The notes: a model not told the origin generated them from the sequence alone. A stretch of 61,100 nucleotides of DNA from Caenimonas sedimenti (GCF_007833165.1 NZ_VOBQ01000026.1:1-61100), one strand, 5' to 3'. Positions 10,009 to 18,858 are shown, counted from the first letter of the stretch. Made by a program: numbers and translations.

Positions 10009-11241
10009 ATGCAAGCCCTGGTGCGCAAGCTCGAATCGCAGCTGGCCGCCCTGCCGGTGGCGGTGGCCCTGCGCCTGCCCGGCGGCGAACTGGTGGGCGC
10101 CGCCAACGCAGCCGTGCGTGTCCTCTTCAGCGACTGGTCCGGACTCGCCACCCTGGCCGCCGGCCAGATCGGCCGCATCGCCGAGGACTATGTCGAGCGC
10201 CGCCTGCAGATCGAGGGCCGCATGCGCGACGTGATGGCGGCCGCCGCAGGCCTGCTGCCGGGCAGCCCGGTGGCGAGCGACACCAGCTGGTGGACGCAGG
10301 TGCTGCGCAGGACGCGCTCGCTGGCCTCGCACACGCCCGAGCGTGACGCGCAGCAGGTCCGCTTCCACTACGACGTGTCCGATGCCTTCTATGCGCTCTG
10401 GCTCGACCCCCGGCGCGTCTATTCCTGCGCCTATTTCGCTGAGGACACCATGACCCTGGCCGCAGCCCAGGAGGCCAAGCTGGACCTGATCTGCCGCAAG
10501 CTGATGCTGCAACCCGGCGATCGCTTCCTGGACATCGGCGCGGGCTGGGGTGGCCTGCTCCTGTGGGCGGCCGAGCACTACGGCGTCACGGCCACCGGCA
10601 TCACCCTGTCACGCAACCAGCACGGGCATGTGCAGCGGCTGATCGAGGACGAGGGCCTGCAAGGCCGCGTGCAGGTGCGGCTGCAGGACTACCGCGACCT
10701 CGACGAGTCCGAGCCTTTCGACAAGATTGCCTCGGTCGGCATGTTCGAACACGTGGGGCAGGCCAACATGCCGGCCTACTTCCGCAAGGTCCACGCGCTG
10801 CTGAAGCCTGGGGGCCTGGTCATGAACCACGGCATCACGGCCGGCGGCACCGAGCCCGGCGAACTGGGCGCGGGCATGGGGGAATTCATTTCCAAGTACA
10901 TCTTCCCCGGTGGGGAGTTGCTGCACGTGAGCCACGTGCTGCGCGAGACGGCCGCGGCCGGCCTCGAGATGGTGGACACGGAAAACCTGCGGCCGCACTA
11001 TGCGCGCACGCTCTGGGCCTGGTCCGACGCCCTGGAGGCGCGGCTCGACGAGGCCCGCGCGGCGCTGGCGGCCACCCATGGGGAACAGGACGCCGAAACC
11101 GTGCTCCGCGCCTACCGGCTCTACCTTTCCGGGTGCGCCATGTGCTTCGAGCAGGGCTGGATCGCGCTGCACCAGATCCTTTCGACGCACACAGGCGCCC
11201 GATCCGCCTATCCTTTCCGGCGCCAATACATGTATCGTTGA
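10009..11241 (+). CDS. cfa: Cyclopropane-fatty-acyl-phospholipid synthase
   Basis: A SAM-dependent enzyme of 410 residues that adds a methylene bridge to unsaturated acyl chains of membrane phospholipids. Seen: the family HYDVSDAFYALWLDP block, the acceptor motif YSCAYF, the SAM-binding motif FLDIGAGWGG at about residues 174-183, and the SVGMFEHVG motif. The length agrees with the family (about 380-420). It is divergent from the MarR operon and followed by a DUF1840 gene only 2 bp downstream, which suggests cotranscription. Cfa-like paralogues in Burkholderiales may modify other lipids, so the exact product is less certain than the family. Confidence 0.92.
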   Translation: MQALVRKLESQLAALPVAVALRLPGGELVGAANAAVRVLFSDWSGLATLAAGQIGRIAEDYVERRLQIEGRMRDVMAAAAGLLPGSPVASDTSWWTQVLRRTRSLASHTPERDAQQVRFHYDVSDAFYALWLDPRRVYSCAYFAEDTMTLAAAQEAKLDLICRKLMLQPGDRFLDIGAGWGGLLLWAAEHYGVTATGITLSRNQHGHVQRLIEDEGLQGRVQVRLQDYRDLDESEPFDKIASVGMFEHVGQANMPAYFRKVHALLKPGGLVMNHGITAGGTEPGELGAGMGEFISKYIFPGGELLHVSHVLRETAAAGLEMVDTENLRPHYARTLWAWSDALEARLDEARAALAATHGEQDAETVLRAYRLYLSGCAMCFEQGWIALHQILSTHTGARSAYPFRRQYMYR

Positions 11242-11243
11242 CC

Positions 11244-11567
11244 ATGCTCTACAAATTCAAATCCAAGGCGGCCGGCGACCTCATCATGCTGGAGCCGAAC
11301 GGGCGCCGCGTGCTCGAAGCCATCGGCAAGGATCCCGGGCCGAAGGGGATCATCCTGCCCGGCGAGATCGCGCAGGCTGTGGCCGCGCTGGAAGCGGCGA
11401 TCGCCAGCGAGGAGGCCGAGCAGAAGAAGGCCGCCGAAGAGGCGAAGGCCAAGGGCGAGGTGCCGGCGCGCGCCGACAGCGTCTCGCTGCGTCAGCGCGC
11501 GCTGCCCTTCATCGACATGCTCCGCCGCGCGCAAAAGGCCAACGAAGACATCGTCTGGGGAGTGTGA
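11244..11567 (+). CDS. DUF1840 protein
   Basis: A 107-residue cytoplasmic protein starting MLYKFKSKAAGDLIML, the characteristic opening of the DUF1840 family, which is widespread in Burkholderiales and of unknown function. A charged, alanine/glutamate/lysine-rich central segment (about residues 48-75) is probably helical. It ends with FIDMLRRAQKANEDIVWGV, another family hallmark. The start codon lies 2 bp after the cfa stop. No catalytic motif is visible. Confidence 0.88.
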   Translation: MLYKFKSKAAGDLIMLEPNGRRVLEAIGKDPGPKGIILPGEIAQAVAALEAAIASEEAEQKKAAEEAKAKGEVPARADSVSLRQRALPFIDMLRRAQKANEDIVWGV

Positions 11568-11594
11568 GCCGATCGAAGGCCGCTTCGCGGCCAG

Positions 11595-12605
11595 TTAGTC
11601 GATCTTGGCGCCCGACGCCTTCACCACCGGCGCCCACTTCTTGATCTCCGCGTCGATCAGCTTCGCGAACTCCGCCGGGGTGTTGCCGCTGGGGATGGCG
11701 CCCTGGGCCAGCAGCCGCTCCTTCATTGCCGGGGTCGCCAGCGCCTTCGCGGTTTCCTGCTGCACGCGATTGACGATGTCCTGCGGCGTGCCGGTGGGGG
11801 CGAGCAACCCGAACCACGAGCTCGCTTCGAAGCCCTTGAGGCCGCCGGCCTGCTCCACCGTCGGGGTGTCCGGCAAGGCGCCGGAGCGCTGGCCGCTCGT
11901 GACGGCCAGTGCCTTCAGCTTGCCCGCCTTGATGTGCGGCATCGCGGAAGGCAGGTTGTCGAACATCACATCCATGTCGCCCGACAGCATGCCCAGCAAC
12001 GCCGGGCCGGAGCCGGTATAGGGGAAGTGCGTCATGTAGACGCCAGCCATGCTCTTGAACAGTTCCCCGGCCAGGTGGATCGAGGTGCCGTTGCCACTCG
12101 AGGCCATGTTCAGCTTCGCCGGATTGGCCTTGGCGTATTTGATGAAGTCGGCCACCGTGTGGATGCCGCGCGCGGCTGCTTTCTCGCTGTTCAGGACCAT
12201 CACGTTGGGCACGCCCGCCACCAGTGAAATCGGCACGAAATCCTTCTGCGGGTCGTACGGCATCTTGCTGTAGAGCGACTTGTTGATGCCGTGGGTGCCG
12301 ACGGTGCCCATCAGGAGCGTGTAGCCATCGGGGGCGGACTTGGCGACGATGTCGGCACCGATGTTGCCACCCGCGCCCGCGCGGTTCTCCACCACGAAGG
12401 ACTGGCCGAAGGCCTTGGAGAGTTCGGGCGCCAGGGAGCGCGCCAGGATGTCGGTGGTGCCGCCGGGCGCGAAGGGCACGACGATGCGCACCGGCTTGCT
12501 CGGCCAGGCGCCCTGGGCCAGCACGGGGCCGGCGGCCAAGGCGCCGCCCAGCAGCGCCAGGGCGGCGGCCGCGCGGCGGCGGGTGATCAGGGATGGGTGG
12601 GTCAT
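11595..12605 (-). CDS. Bug/TctC-family tripartite tricarboxylate transporter receptor
   Basis: A periplasmic solute-binding protein of 336 residues. Seen: an arginine-rich signal peptide (ITRRRAAAALALLGG, cleavage near VLAQ), then PSKPVRIVVPFAPGGTTDI, ENRAGAGGNIG and DGYTLLMG, the standard Bug signatures. Bug receptors normally deliver carboxylates to TctAB membrane subunits, none of which is in the window, as is common for the many orphan Bugs of Burkholderiales. The gene is translationally coupled (ATGA) to the unknown gene upstream of it at 12602-12982. Substrate unknown. Confidence 0.93.
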   Translation of the reverse strand: MTHPSLITRRRAAAALALLGGALAAGPVLAQGAWPSKPVRIVVPFAPGGTTDILARSLAPELSKAFGQSFVVENRAGAGGNIGADIVAKSAPDGYTLLMGTVGTHGINKSLYSKMPYDPQKDFVPISLVAGVPNVMVLNSEKAAARGIHTVADFIKYAKANPAKLNMASSGNGTSIHLAGELFKSMAGVYMTHFPYTGSGPALLGMLSGDMDVMFDNLPSAMPHIKAGKLKALAVTSGQRSGALPDTPTVEQAGGLKGFEASSWFGLLAPTGTPQDIVNRVQQETAKALATPAMKERLLAQGAIPSGNTPAEFAKLIDAEIKKWAPVVKASGAKID

Positions 12606-12982
12606 TCGGTCTCCTGGGATGGGTTCTGCACCGTGGCGACAGCTGCTGCACAGCGTTGGCCGGCCTGCACGCCGAGCGATGCGGCCAGGGCATTGGCGTG
12701 GCCGATGATGCCATCGTTCAAGGTGCTGTGGGCGTCGCCGATGCGCGCGCTGCTGTGCAGAACGGCGCAGGCGGCGATGCCTTGCGCCTGCAGCAGCGCG
12801 AGCCCCGCGACACCGGCGGCTTCACGGCCTACGCCGGCGTCGTTGAACACGCACAACAGCGGCCGCGCGGCCTGCGCGAAGCGCGCTGAACTGACGCCGC
12901 CGTGGGAGCCGGTCACGGCGATGCAGCCCGCGTCGTGCGGGCCGAGTTCGGTCACTGAGTCGACGATGCGCAGGAGCGGCAT
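12602..12982 (-). CDS. Conserved-looking hypothetical protein coupled to a Bug receptor
   Basis: A 126-residue protein that I cannot assign to a named family. It has no signal peptide or membrane segment. Visible features are a glycine-rich VTGSHGGVSSARF segment near residue 24, CVFNDAGVGREAAGVAGLALL, and a small-residue-rich alternation of strands and helices suggesting a cytoplasmic alpha/beta fold. Its stop overlaps the Bug start by four bases, which supports it as a real gene. Its ATG begins only 11 bp beyond the terminator hairpin of the next Bug gene, with no clear Shine-Dalgarno sequence, so expression may depend on read-through. Function not inferred. Confidence 0.72.
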   Translation of the reverse strand: MPLLRIVDSVTELGPHDAGCIAVTGSHGGVSSARFAQAARPLLCVFNDAGVGREAAGVAGLALLQAQGIAACAVLHSSARIGDAHSTLNDGIIGHANALAASLGVQAGQRCAAAVATVQNPSQETE

Positions 12983-12992
12983 ATGCGGGCGG

Positions 12993-13019
12993 AAAAAAGG
13001 CCGCCCGAGGGCGGCCTTT
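12993..13019 (-). terminator. Rho-independent terminator of the Bug gene at 13042-14031
   Basis: Read leftward: a 10-bp GC-rich stem (AAAGGCCGCC with its complement), a 4-nt loop, then six T. It lies 22 bp past the Bug stop codon. Confidence 0.85.
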
Positions 13020-13041
13020 CAGCAATACGTTCGATCCGCGA

Positions 13042-14031
13042 TCAATCGACGTAGACGCCGGCGGCCTTGATGACCGGGCTCCACTTGGCGATCTCGGCGG
13101 CAACGAAGGCCTTGTGCCCGGCGGGCTGCATGCGGTTGTCGGTCACGACGACCGCGCCGAGGCCTTCCTGCTTCTTGATGAAGTCGGGGTCCTTGAGAGC
13201 AGCCTGCATCGCGTCGTTCAGCCGCTTGAGCACCGGCGCCGGTGTGCCCTTGGGTGCGTACAGGCCGTGGAAGATGCTGACACTGAAGTCCTTGACGCCC
13301 ATCTCCTGCATCGTCGGCAGGTCCTTGAGGGCAGGCGTGGTCAGGCGCTTCGTGGACGTGACGGCGAAAGCCTTCACCTTCTTGGCCTCGATCTGGCCGG
13401 TGGTGTTGGTCGTCTGGTCGCACATGAGGTCGATCTGGCCGCCGATCAGGTCGGTCATGGCCGGGCCGGTGCCCTTGTACGGCACGGCCGTCATGTCCAC
13501 GGACATGGCCTGCTGGAACAGCATGCCGCACAGGTGCGACGCGGAACCCACGCCGGCGTTGCCCAGGTTGATCTTGCCCTTGTTCTGGTTGATCCAGGCC
13601 ACGAGTTCACGATAGTTGCCGGCGGGCAGCGTGGGCTTGGAGATGACCGTCATCGGCACGTCGTTGACGAGGCCGACGTATTCGAAATCGGTTTCGACCT
13701 TGAACGGGATGTTTCGGACCAGCGTGGGCATGGTGGCCATGCCGATGTGATGCAGCAGCAGCGTGTAGCCGTCGGCCTGGGCCTTCGCGACCTTGTTGGC
13801 GCCGATCGAGCCGCCGGCGCCGGCGGCGTTGTCCACCACGATGGTCGCGCCGCCCATCGGCTTGCGCATGGCCTCGGCGAGGTCACGCGCCACGCGGTCG
13901 GTCGGGCCGCCGGCGGCGAAAGGCACGACGATGGTGATGGTCTTGCCGCTGGCGGGGAAGTCCTGGGCATGCGCGCCCACGGCGGTGGCCAGCAGGGCGA
14001 GCGGGACGAGCGTCTTGCTCAGAATTTTCAT
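13042..14031 (-). CDS. Bug/TctC-family solute receptor
   Basis: A 329-residue periplasmic binding protein. Seen: signal peptide MKILSKTLVPLALLATAVGAHAQ, then KTITIVVPFAAGGPTDRVA, DNAAGAGGSIG and ADGYTLLL. A good ribosome site (AAGGAG, 6 nt from ATG) confirms the start. Its own terminator follows, and an inverted repeat lies 49-76 bp upstream, so it looks like a single-gene unit with its own control. In several Bugs the acid ligand is held by backbone and water contacts, so substrate cannot be read from sequence. It is clearly divergent from the neighbouring Bug at 11595. Confidence 0.93.
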   Translation of the reverse strand: MKILSKTLVPLALLATAVGAHAQDFPASGKTITIVVPFAAGGPTDRVARDLAEAMRKPMGGATIVVDNAAGAGGSIGANKVAKAQADGYTLLLHHIGMATMPTLVRNIPFKVETDFEYVGLVNDVPMTVISKPTLPAGNYRELVAWINQNKGKINLGNAGVGSASHLCGMLFQQAMSVDMTAVPYKGTGPAMTDLIGGQIDLMCDQTTNTTGQIEAKKVKAFAVTSTKRLTTPALKDLPTMQEMGVKDFSVSIFHGLYAPKGTPAPVLKRLNDAMQAALKDPDFIKKQEGLGAVVVTDNRMQPAGHKAFVAAEIAKWSPVIKAAGVYVD

Positions 14032-14079
14032 GGAGGGCTCCTTGGATTGAACCGCTCGATGATAGGCAGCGCGCGACGC

Positions 14080-14107
14080 TCCGCTATCGCGGGAATTACT
14101 TAGCGGA
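14080..14107. promoter_or_regulatory. Inverted repeat upstream of Bug gene
   Basis: TCCGCTA and TAGCGGA form a perfect 7-bp inverted repeat separated by 14 bp, 49-76 bp upstream of the Bug start at 14031. This resembles a dimeric regulator site; no regulator gene is adjacent. Confidence 0.4.
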
Positions 14108-14145
14108 AGGTCCGGGAAAGCCCTGAGCGGGCACCACCCGAGCCG

Positions 14146-15393
14146 TCATTTATAGCTGCGGGCGTCCTCGATGACCTTGCCGTCATTGGGCAGGCTGCCG
14201 GGCTGGAGCAGCTCGACGGTCCCGCGCAGCTTGGTCACGTCCCGGATCGCCTCGCCGATGCGCGCGTCGAGCCCCTGGGGATGCTCGGCGGCTTCGACCT
14301 TGAGCGTCATCATGTCGTTGGCCATCTCGCCGCTGACCACCAGCCGAGCCTTCAGCACCTCCGGGAAGCGGCGCGTGATGTCCGCCACCTGGCTGGGGTG
14401 GACGAACATGCCCCGGATCTTGGTGGTCTGGTCGGCGCGGCCGAGCCAGCCCTTGATGCGCGTGTTGGTGCGCCCCGTCGGGTCGACCCCTGCGAGCACC
14501 GCGGAGAGATCGCCGGTCCCGAAGCGCACCAGCGGATAAGCGGGGTTGAGCGTCGTGACCACGACTTCGCCGACCTCCCCCTCCGCCACGGGGTCGCCGG
14601 TGCCCGGTCGTACGATCTCGACCAGCACCCCTTCATCGACCACCATGCCTTGCCGGGCACTGGTCTCATAGGCGATCAAGCCCAGGTCCGCTGTCGCGTA
14701 GCTCTGGAACACGTCGAGACCCCGCTCCAGGAACCAGTCGCGCAGGCTGGGCGGAAAGGCTTCGCCACCGACCATGCCCTTGCGCAAGCTGCGGATGTCG
14801 GCATCGAGTTCCGCGGCCTTCTCCACCAGGATGCGCAGGAAACTCGGGGTGCCCACATAGGCCTGCGGCCGGAGTTCGGCGATCACCTGCAGCTGCTGTT
14901 CGGTCTGGCCGGTGCCCGCCGGGAACACGGTGCAGCCGCACGCGTGCGCGCCGGATTCCATGATGAAGGCCCCGGGCGTCATGTGGTAGCTGAAGCAGTT
15001 GTGCACCAGGTCACCCGCACGGAAACCGGCGGCGTACATCGCGCGGCCAGCGCGCCAGTAGTCGCGTGTCGTGCCTTCCGGTTCGTAGATCGGCCCGGGC
15101 GACGCGAACATGCGGGGCATGGACGGGCCGCGCACCAGGGTCGAGAAGCCGCCGAACGGATCGGCCGGGCGGCCGGCCTTCTGGCGCTCGAAGAGGTCGT
15201 GCTTGCGGGTGACCGGCAGCCGGGCGAGCGCGGCGCGCGACTTCACGCCGTCAGCATCGATGCCGCCCAGGATCTCGCGGTAAGCGGTCGAAGCCTGCTG
15301 CGCATGCGCCACCTGCGCCGGCAGCGCAGCCAGCAGCTGCGCCTCGCGCTGGGCCGGGTCGCGGGTTTCCAGCGCATCGAAAAAATCGCTCAT
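14146..15393 (-). CDS. Phenylacetate-CoA ligase-like (PaaK family) enzyme
   Basis: A 415-residue adenylate-forming enzyme of the short PaaK/CoA-F family. Seen: the acceptor region RMFASPGPIYEPEGT (PaaK proteins have a similar serine/threonine-glycine loop), SYHMTPGAFIMESGA, GTPSFLRILVEKA, the LVRFGTGDLS motif and the C-terminal GRADQTTKIRGMFVHPSQV block that is diagnostic of PaaK. Predicted to form an aryl- or acyl-CoA in the cytoplasm. It is the last gene of the leftward Liv transporter operon, 10 bp after livF, so its substrate is probably imported by that transporter. The substrate is not determinable here; phenylacetate is only one option. Confidence 0.85.
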   Translation of the reverse strand: MSDFFDALETRDPAQREAQLLAALPAQVAHAQQASTAYREILGGIDADGVKSRAALARLPVTRKHDLFERQKAGRPADPFGGFSTLVRGPSMPRMFASPGPIYEPEGTTRDYWRAGRAMYAAGFRAGDLVHNCFSYHMTPGAFIMESGAHACGCTVFPAGTGQTEQQLQVIAELRPQAYVGTPSFLRILVEKAAELDADIRSLRKGMVGGEAFPPSLRDWFLERGLDVFQSYATADLGLIAYETSARQGMVVDEGVLVEIVRPGTGDPVAEGEVGEVVVTTLNPAYPLVRFGTGDLSAVLAGVDPTGRTNTRIKGWLGRADQTTKIRGMFVHPSQVADITRRFPEVLKARLVVSGEMANDMMTLKVEAAEHPQGLDARIGEAIRDVTKLRGTVELLQPGSLPNDGKVIEDARSYK

Positions 15394-15403
15394 CCCTACC
15401 TCC

Positions 15404-16213
15404 TCAGGCCAACCAGCGCTTGCGGCGCTTGTAGCTCTTCACTTCGCGGAAGCTCTTGCGCTGGCCGCCGCCGACACCCAGGTAGAACTCCTTCACGTCC
15501 TCGTTGGTGGCCAGCTCGGCGGCCGGCCCGTCCATGACGATGCGCCCGCTTTCCATGATGTAGCCGTAGTCGGAATACTTGAGCGCCATGTTGGTGTTCT
15601 GCTCGGCCAGCAGGAACGTCACCTTCTCCTTGGCGTTCAGGTCTTTCACGATCTCGAAGACCTCCTCCACGATCTGCGGCGCGAGGCCCATCGAGGGTTC
15701 GTCCAGCAGCACGATGCTGGGCTGCGCCATCAGCGCGCGGCCGATCGCGCACATCTGCTGCTCGCCGCCGGAGGTGTAGGCCGCCTGCGAGGTACGGCGC
15801 GTCTTCAGGCGCGGGAAATAGGCGTAGACCTTGTCCAGGTTGGCCGCGATTTCGCCCTTGCTCTTGCGGGTGTAGGAGCCGGTCAGCAAGTTTTCCTCGA
15901 TGGTCAGGTGGGCGAAGCAGTGACGCCCTTCCATCACCTGGACCACGCCACGCTGCACCAGGTCGGCCGGCGTCAGGTTCTCGATGCGCTCGCCGCGCAG
16001 CTCGATCGAGCCCTTGGTGACCTGGCCGCGCTCGCCCTGCAGCAGGTTCGACACCGCGCGCAGGGTGGTGGTCTTGCCCGCGCCATTGCCACCGAGCAGC
16101 GCCACGATGCCCTGCTCGGGCACCTGCAGCGACACGCCTTTCAGGACCAGGATCACGTGGTTGTAGATGACCTCGATGCCACTGACGTTGAGTACGATTT
16201 TCTTGGGGTCCAT
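15404..16213 (-). CDS. livF: Branched-chain-type ABC transporter ATP-binding protein (LivF)
   Basis: A 269-residue ATPase. Walker A is GGNGAGKTTT near residue 41, the signature-like segment is TSGGEQQMCAIGRALM, and Walker B is IVLLDEPSMGLAP, all typical of LivF. Its basic C-terminal tail (SFREVKSYKRRKRW) extends past the usual length of about 235 residues. Pairs with LivG and powers the LivH-LivM permease. A hairpin-rich spacer of about 140 bp separates it from the upstream receptor gene, which could lower its expression relative to the receptor. Confidence 0.93.
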   Translation of the reverse strand: MDPKKIVLNVSGIEVIYNHVILVLKGVSLQVPEQGIVALLGGNGAGKTTTLRAVSNLLQGERGQVTKGSIELRGERIENLTPADLVQRGVVQVMEGRHCFAHLTIEENLLTGSYTRKSKGEIAANLDKVYAYFPRLKTRRTSQAAYTSGGEQQMCAIGRALMAQPSIVLLDEPSMGLAPQIVEEVFEIVKDLNAKEKVTFLLAEQNTNMALKYSDYGYIMESGRIVMDGPAAELATNEDVKEFYLGVGGGQRKSFREVKSYKRRKRWLA

Positions 16214-16228
16214 AGATGTGGGTGTTGA

Positions 16229-16358
16229 CCAATCGAAAGGCGCAGGCCTTTCGATTGGCGGCTCGCGAGAGCCGCGTCCCCTCCCGCTTGGCGGGAGGGG
16301 CAGGAGAGGGTGCCGTCAATTCGGTCTGGCAATTGCCAGACGATCGACGCAGTCGATC
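16229..16358. repeat. Array of five tandem hairpins between receptor gene and livF
   Basis: Five inverted repeats lie almost end to end: 16229-16258 (13-bp stem), 16259-16274 (6 bp), 16278-16300 (10-bp stem, CCCCTCCCGC), 16324-16341 (perfect 18-bp palindrome GTCTGGCAATTGCCAGAC) and 16342-16358 (7 bp). One palindrome arm repeats at 16361-16370 in the end of the receptor gene. None has a T-run, so they are more likely mRNA-stabilising or REP-like structures than terminators. Confidence 0.8.
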
Positions 16359-17691
16359 AGGTCTGGCAATCCGCGGCGGTGCGGCGCTCCAGCTTCTTCT
16401 CGGCGGCGTACTTGTCGGCGGCGGCCTTGATCATGGGCTTGATCACGGCTGCGTCGCTTTCGTACCAGTCGGAGGTGAAGTTCCACTTCTTGCCGTCCCA
16501 GGTGTGGACGCGGGCCCAGGTGGCGCCGCGATGGTCGGCGCACGAGGTGCTGATCGGGCGTGCGACGCCGGAGAAGCCCAGCGCATCCAGCTTCTTCTGG
16601 TCGAGCGCCAGGTTTTCATAACCCCAACGAGCCTGCTCCGCGCTCATCCACTTGCCCTTGCCGTAGCGCTCCTGCGCCCGCTTCACGCCTTCGACGGCAA
16701 GCATGGCCGCCATCAGGCCACGCATGTACAGCACCTGGCCCACTTCCTCCTTCGGACCCGTGCCCTGGCCCTTCGCATGCACCAGCTCCAGCACGTCCTT
16801 GACGATCTTGGAGTTGGGCTCCGCGCCATGTTGCAACGCCAGGGCGTTGTAGCCCCTGGCGCCATCGCCGACGTCCTTCACGTCCGGCTCCGCGCCCGCC
16901 CACCACACGCCGTACATCTTGTCGCGCGGATAGCCGGTGGCCACCGCGTCCTTCAGCGCCGTGGAGTTCATGACGCCCCAGCCCCACAGGAACACATAGT
17001 CGGGACGGCTGCCGCGGATCTGCTGCCAGGTGGCTTTCTGCTCGACGCCCGGATGGGCGACGGGCAGTTGCTGCAGTTCGAAGCCGTGCATCTTGGAACG
17101 TTCCACCAGCAGGGGGATCGGCTCCTTGCCGTACGGGCTGTCGTGGTAGACCAGCGCGACCTTCTTGCCCTTCAGCTTGTCCCAGCCGCCTTCCTTCTTG
17201 GCCACGTGCTGCAGCAGGATGTCGGCGGCGTCCCAGTAGGTCCCGGTCAGCGGGAAGTTCCACTTGAACACGTTGCCGTCGGTGCTTTCACTGCGGCCGT
17301 AACCGGCGGTGATCAGCGGAATCTTGTCGCCCGGCGCCTTTTCGGTCAGGGCGAAGGTGATGCCGGTGGACAGCGGCTGGAACACCGTGGCACCGCCGTT
17401 CTTGCCCTTCAGGCGCTCATAGCATTCGACGCCGCGGTCGGTGGCGTAGCCGGTCTCGCATTCCTCGAACGACACCTTGACGCCGTTGATGCCGCCCTTG
17501 GCGTTGACGTACTTGAGGTAGTCGACGTAGCCGTTCGCGAACGGGACGCCGTTGGGGGCGTAGGCGCCCGTGCGGTAGACCAGCACGGGGAAGAATTGCT
17601 CCTTCGCCTGCGCGTAGGCGCTCGTCGAGATGCCCGACGTCGCCGCCGCTGCCACGGTGGCCGCGACGAGAACCAGATTGCGGAATTTCAT
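16357..17691 (-). CDS. ABC transporter substrate-binding protein (Liv/HAAT type)
   Basis: A 444-residue periplasmic binding protein. The ATG at 17691 has a strong ribosome site (AAGGAG) and starts a signal peptide (MKFRNLVLVAATVAAAATSG, cleavage near AYAQ). Type I periplasmic fold with GINGVKVSFEECETGYATDRGVECYERLK and FLWGWGVMNSTALKDA. It is longer than amino-acid LivJ/K (about 370), resembling receptors for aromatic or other organic acids. It lies between livM and livF in the operon. The leader of the upstream gene and the hairpins downstream frame it as the most highly expressed cistron (inference). Confidence 0.9.
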   Translation of the reverse strand: MKFRNLVLVAATVAAAATSGISTSAYAQAKEQFFPVLVYRTGAYAPNGVPFANGYVDYLKYVNAKGGINGVKVSFEECETGYATDRGVECYERLKGKNGGATVFQPLSTGITFALTEKAPGDKIPLITAGYGRSESTDGNVFKWNFPLTGTYWDAADILLQHVAKKEGGWDKLKGKKVALVYHDSPYGKEPIPLLVERSKMHGFELQQLPVAHPGVEQKATWQQIRGSRPDYVFLWGWGVMNSTALKDAVATGYPRDKMYGVWWAGAEPDVKDVGDGARGYNALALQHGAEPNSKIVKDVLELVHAKGQGTGPKEEVGQVLYMRGLMAAMLAVEGVKRAQERYGKGKWMSAEQARWGYENLALDQKKLDALGFSGVARPISTSCADHRGATWARVHTWDGKKWNFTSDWYESDAAVIKPMIKAAADKYAAEKKLERRTAADCQT

Positions 17692-17779
17692 GCCTGTCTC
17701 CTTGTGAAAGTGGGAAGCGTTGTCAGTGGACGAAACATTCGGGCGCGCTGCATCGGGACTTGCGAGCAAGGGGTATCCC

Positions 17780-18856
17780 TCAGTGAGGGAACGGCCACAG
17801 GCGCAGCTTCTGCTTGCCGATGGACCAGAGCCGCGCCAGACCGTGCGGCTCGACGATCAGGAACCAGACGATCAGCGCGCCGAAGACCATGAACTCGGTG
17901 TGGGCGATGCCGGCGGTGGAGATGGTCACGCCGAAGGCGCTGCCCACGGCCGGCAGCGCCTGGTTCAGGAAGATCGGCAGCACCACGATGAAGGCCGCAC
18001 CGAAGAAGCTGCCCATGATGGAGCCCATGCCGCCGATGATGACCATGAAGAGCAGCTGGAAGGAGCGGTCCACCGAGAAGGCGGCCGGCTCCCACGCGCC
18101 CAGGTGCACGAATCCCCACAGCGCGCCGGCCACGCCGACGATGAAGGAACTCACGGCGAACGCGCTCAGCTTGGCGTACATCGGGCGGATGCCGATCACG
18201 GCGGCGGCCACATCCATGTCGCGGATGGCCATCCACTCGCGGCCGATCGCGCTGCGCACCAGGTTCTTGGCGAGCAGGCCGAAGACCGCCAGGAAGCCCA
18301 GGCAGAACAGGTACTTCTCCACCGGCGTGTCGATCGCCCAGCCCATCACGTTCAGGTTGGACACCGAGACGGAGCCTGACGAGGTGTAGTTGGTGAACCA
18401 CTTGATGCGCAGGAAGGCCCAGTCGCAGAAGAACTGCGCGGCCAGCGTCGCCACCGCCAGGTAAAGCCCGCGCACCCGCAGGCTCGGGATGCCGAACACG
18501 ATGCCGACCAGCGTGGCGAACACACCGCCCAGCAGGATCGCCAGGATCAGCGGGATGCCATCCACCCGGATCAGGCAGTTGTAGGCCGCATAGGCCCCGA
18601 CCGCCATGAACGCGCCCGAGCCCAGCGAGATCTGCCCGCAATAGCCGACCAGGATGTTCACGCCCATGGCCGCGAGGGCGAGGATCAGGAACGGGATCAG
18701 GATGGCGCGGAACATGTAGTCCGACGCCAGCATCGGCACCAGCAGGAAGGCCACCGCCAGGATCGCCAGCACGGCCACGCGGTCCTGCAGGATCGGGAAG
18801 ATCTGCTGGTCGGACTGGTAGCTGGTCTTGAACTGACCGTTTTCGCGGTAAAGCAT
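17780..18856 (-). CDS. livM: Branched-chain-type ABC transporter permease (LivM)
   Basis: A 358-residue inner-membrane protein with about eight to ten hydrophobic segments. The LivM signatures NILVGYCGQISLGSGAFMAVGAY and FGIPSLRVRGLYLAVATLA are present, and the cytoplasmic coupling segment is REWMAIRDMDVAAAVIGI. It starts 2 bp after the livH stop and pairs with LivH to form the translocation path. Length agrees with the family. Confidence 0.93.
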   Translation of the reverse strand: MLYRENGQFKTSYQSDQQIFPILQDRVAVLAILAVAFLLVPMLASDYMFRAILIPFLILALAAMGVNILVGYCGQISLGSGAFMAVGAYAAYNCLIRVDGIPLILAILLGGVFATLVGIVFGIPSLRVRGLYLAVATLAAQFFCDWAFLRIKWFTNYTSSGSVSVSNLNVMGWAIDTPVEKYLFCLGFLAVFGLLAKNLVRSAIGREWMAIRDMDVAAAVIGIRPMYAKLSAFAVSSFIVGVAGALWGFVHLGAWEPAAFSVDRSFQLLFMVIIGGMGSIMGSFFGAAFIVVLPIFLNQALPAVGSAFGVTISTAGIAHTEFMVFGALIVWFLIVEPHGLARLWSIGKQKLRLWPFPH

Positions 18857-18858
18857 TT

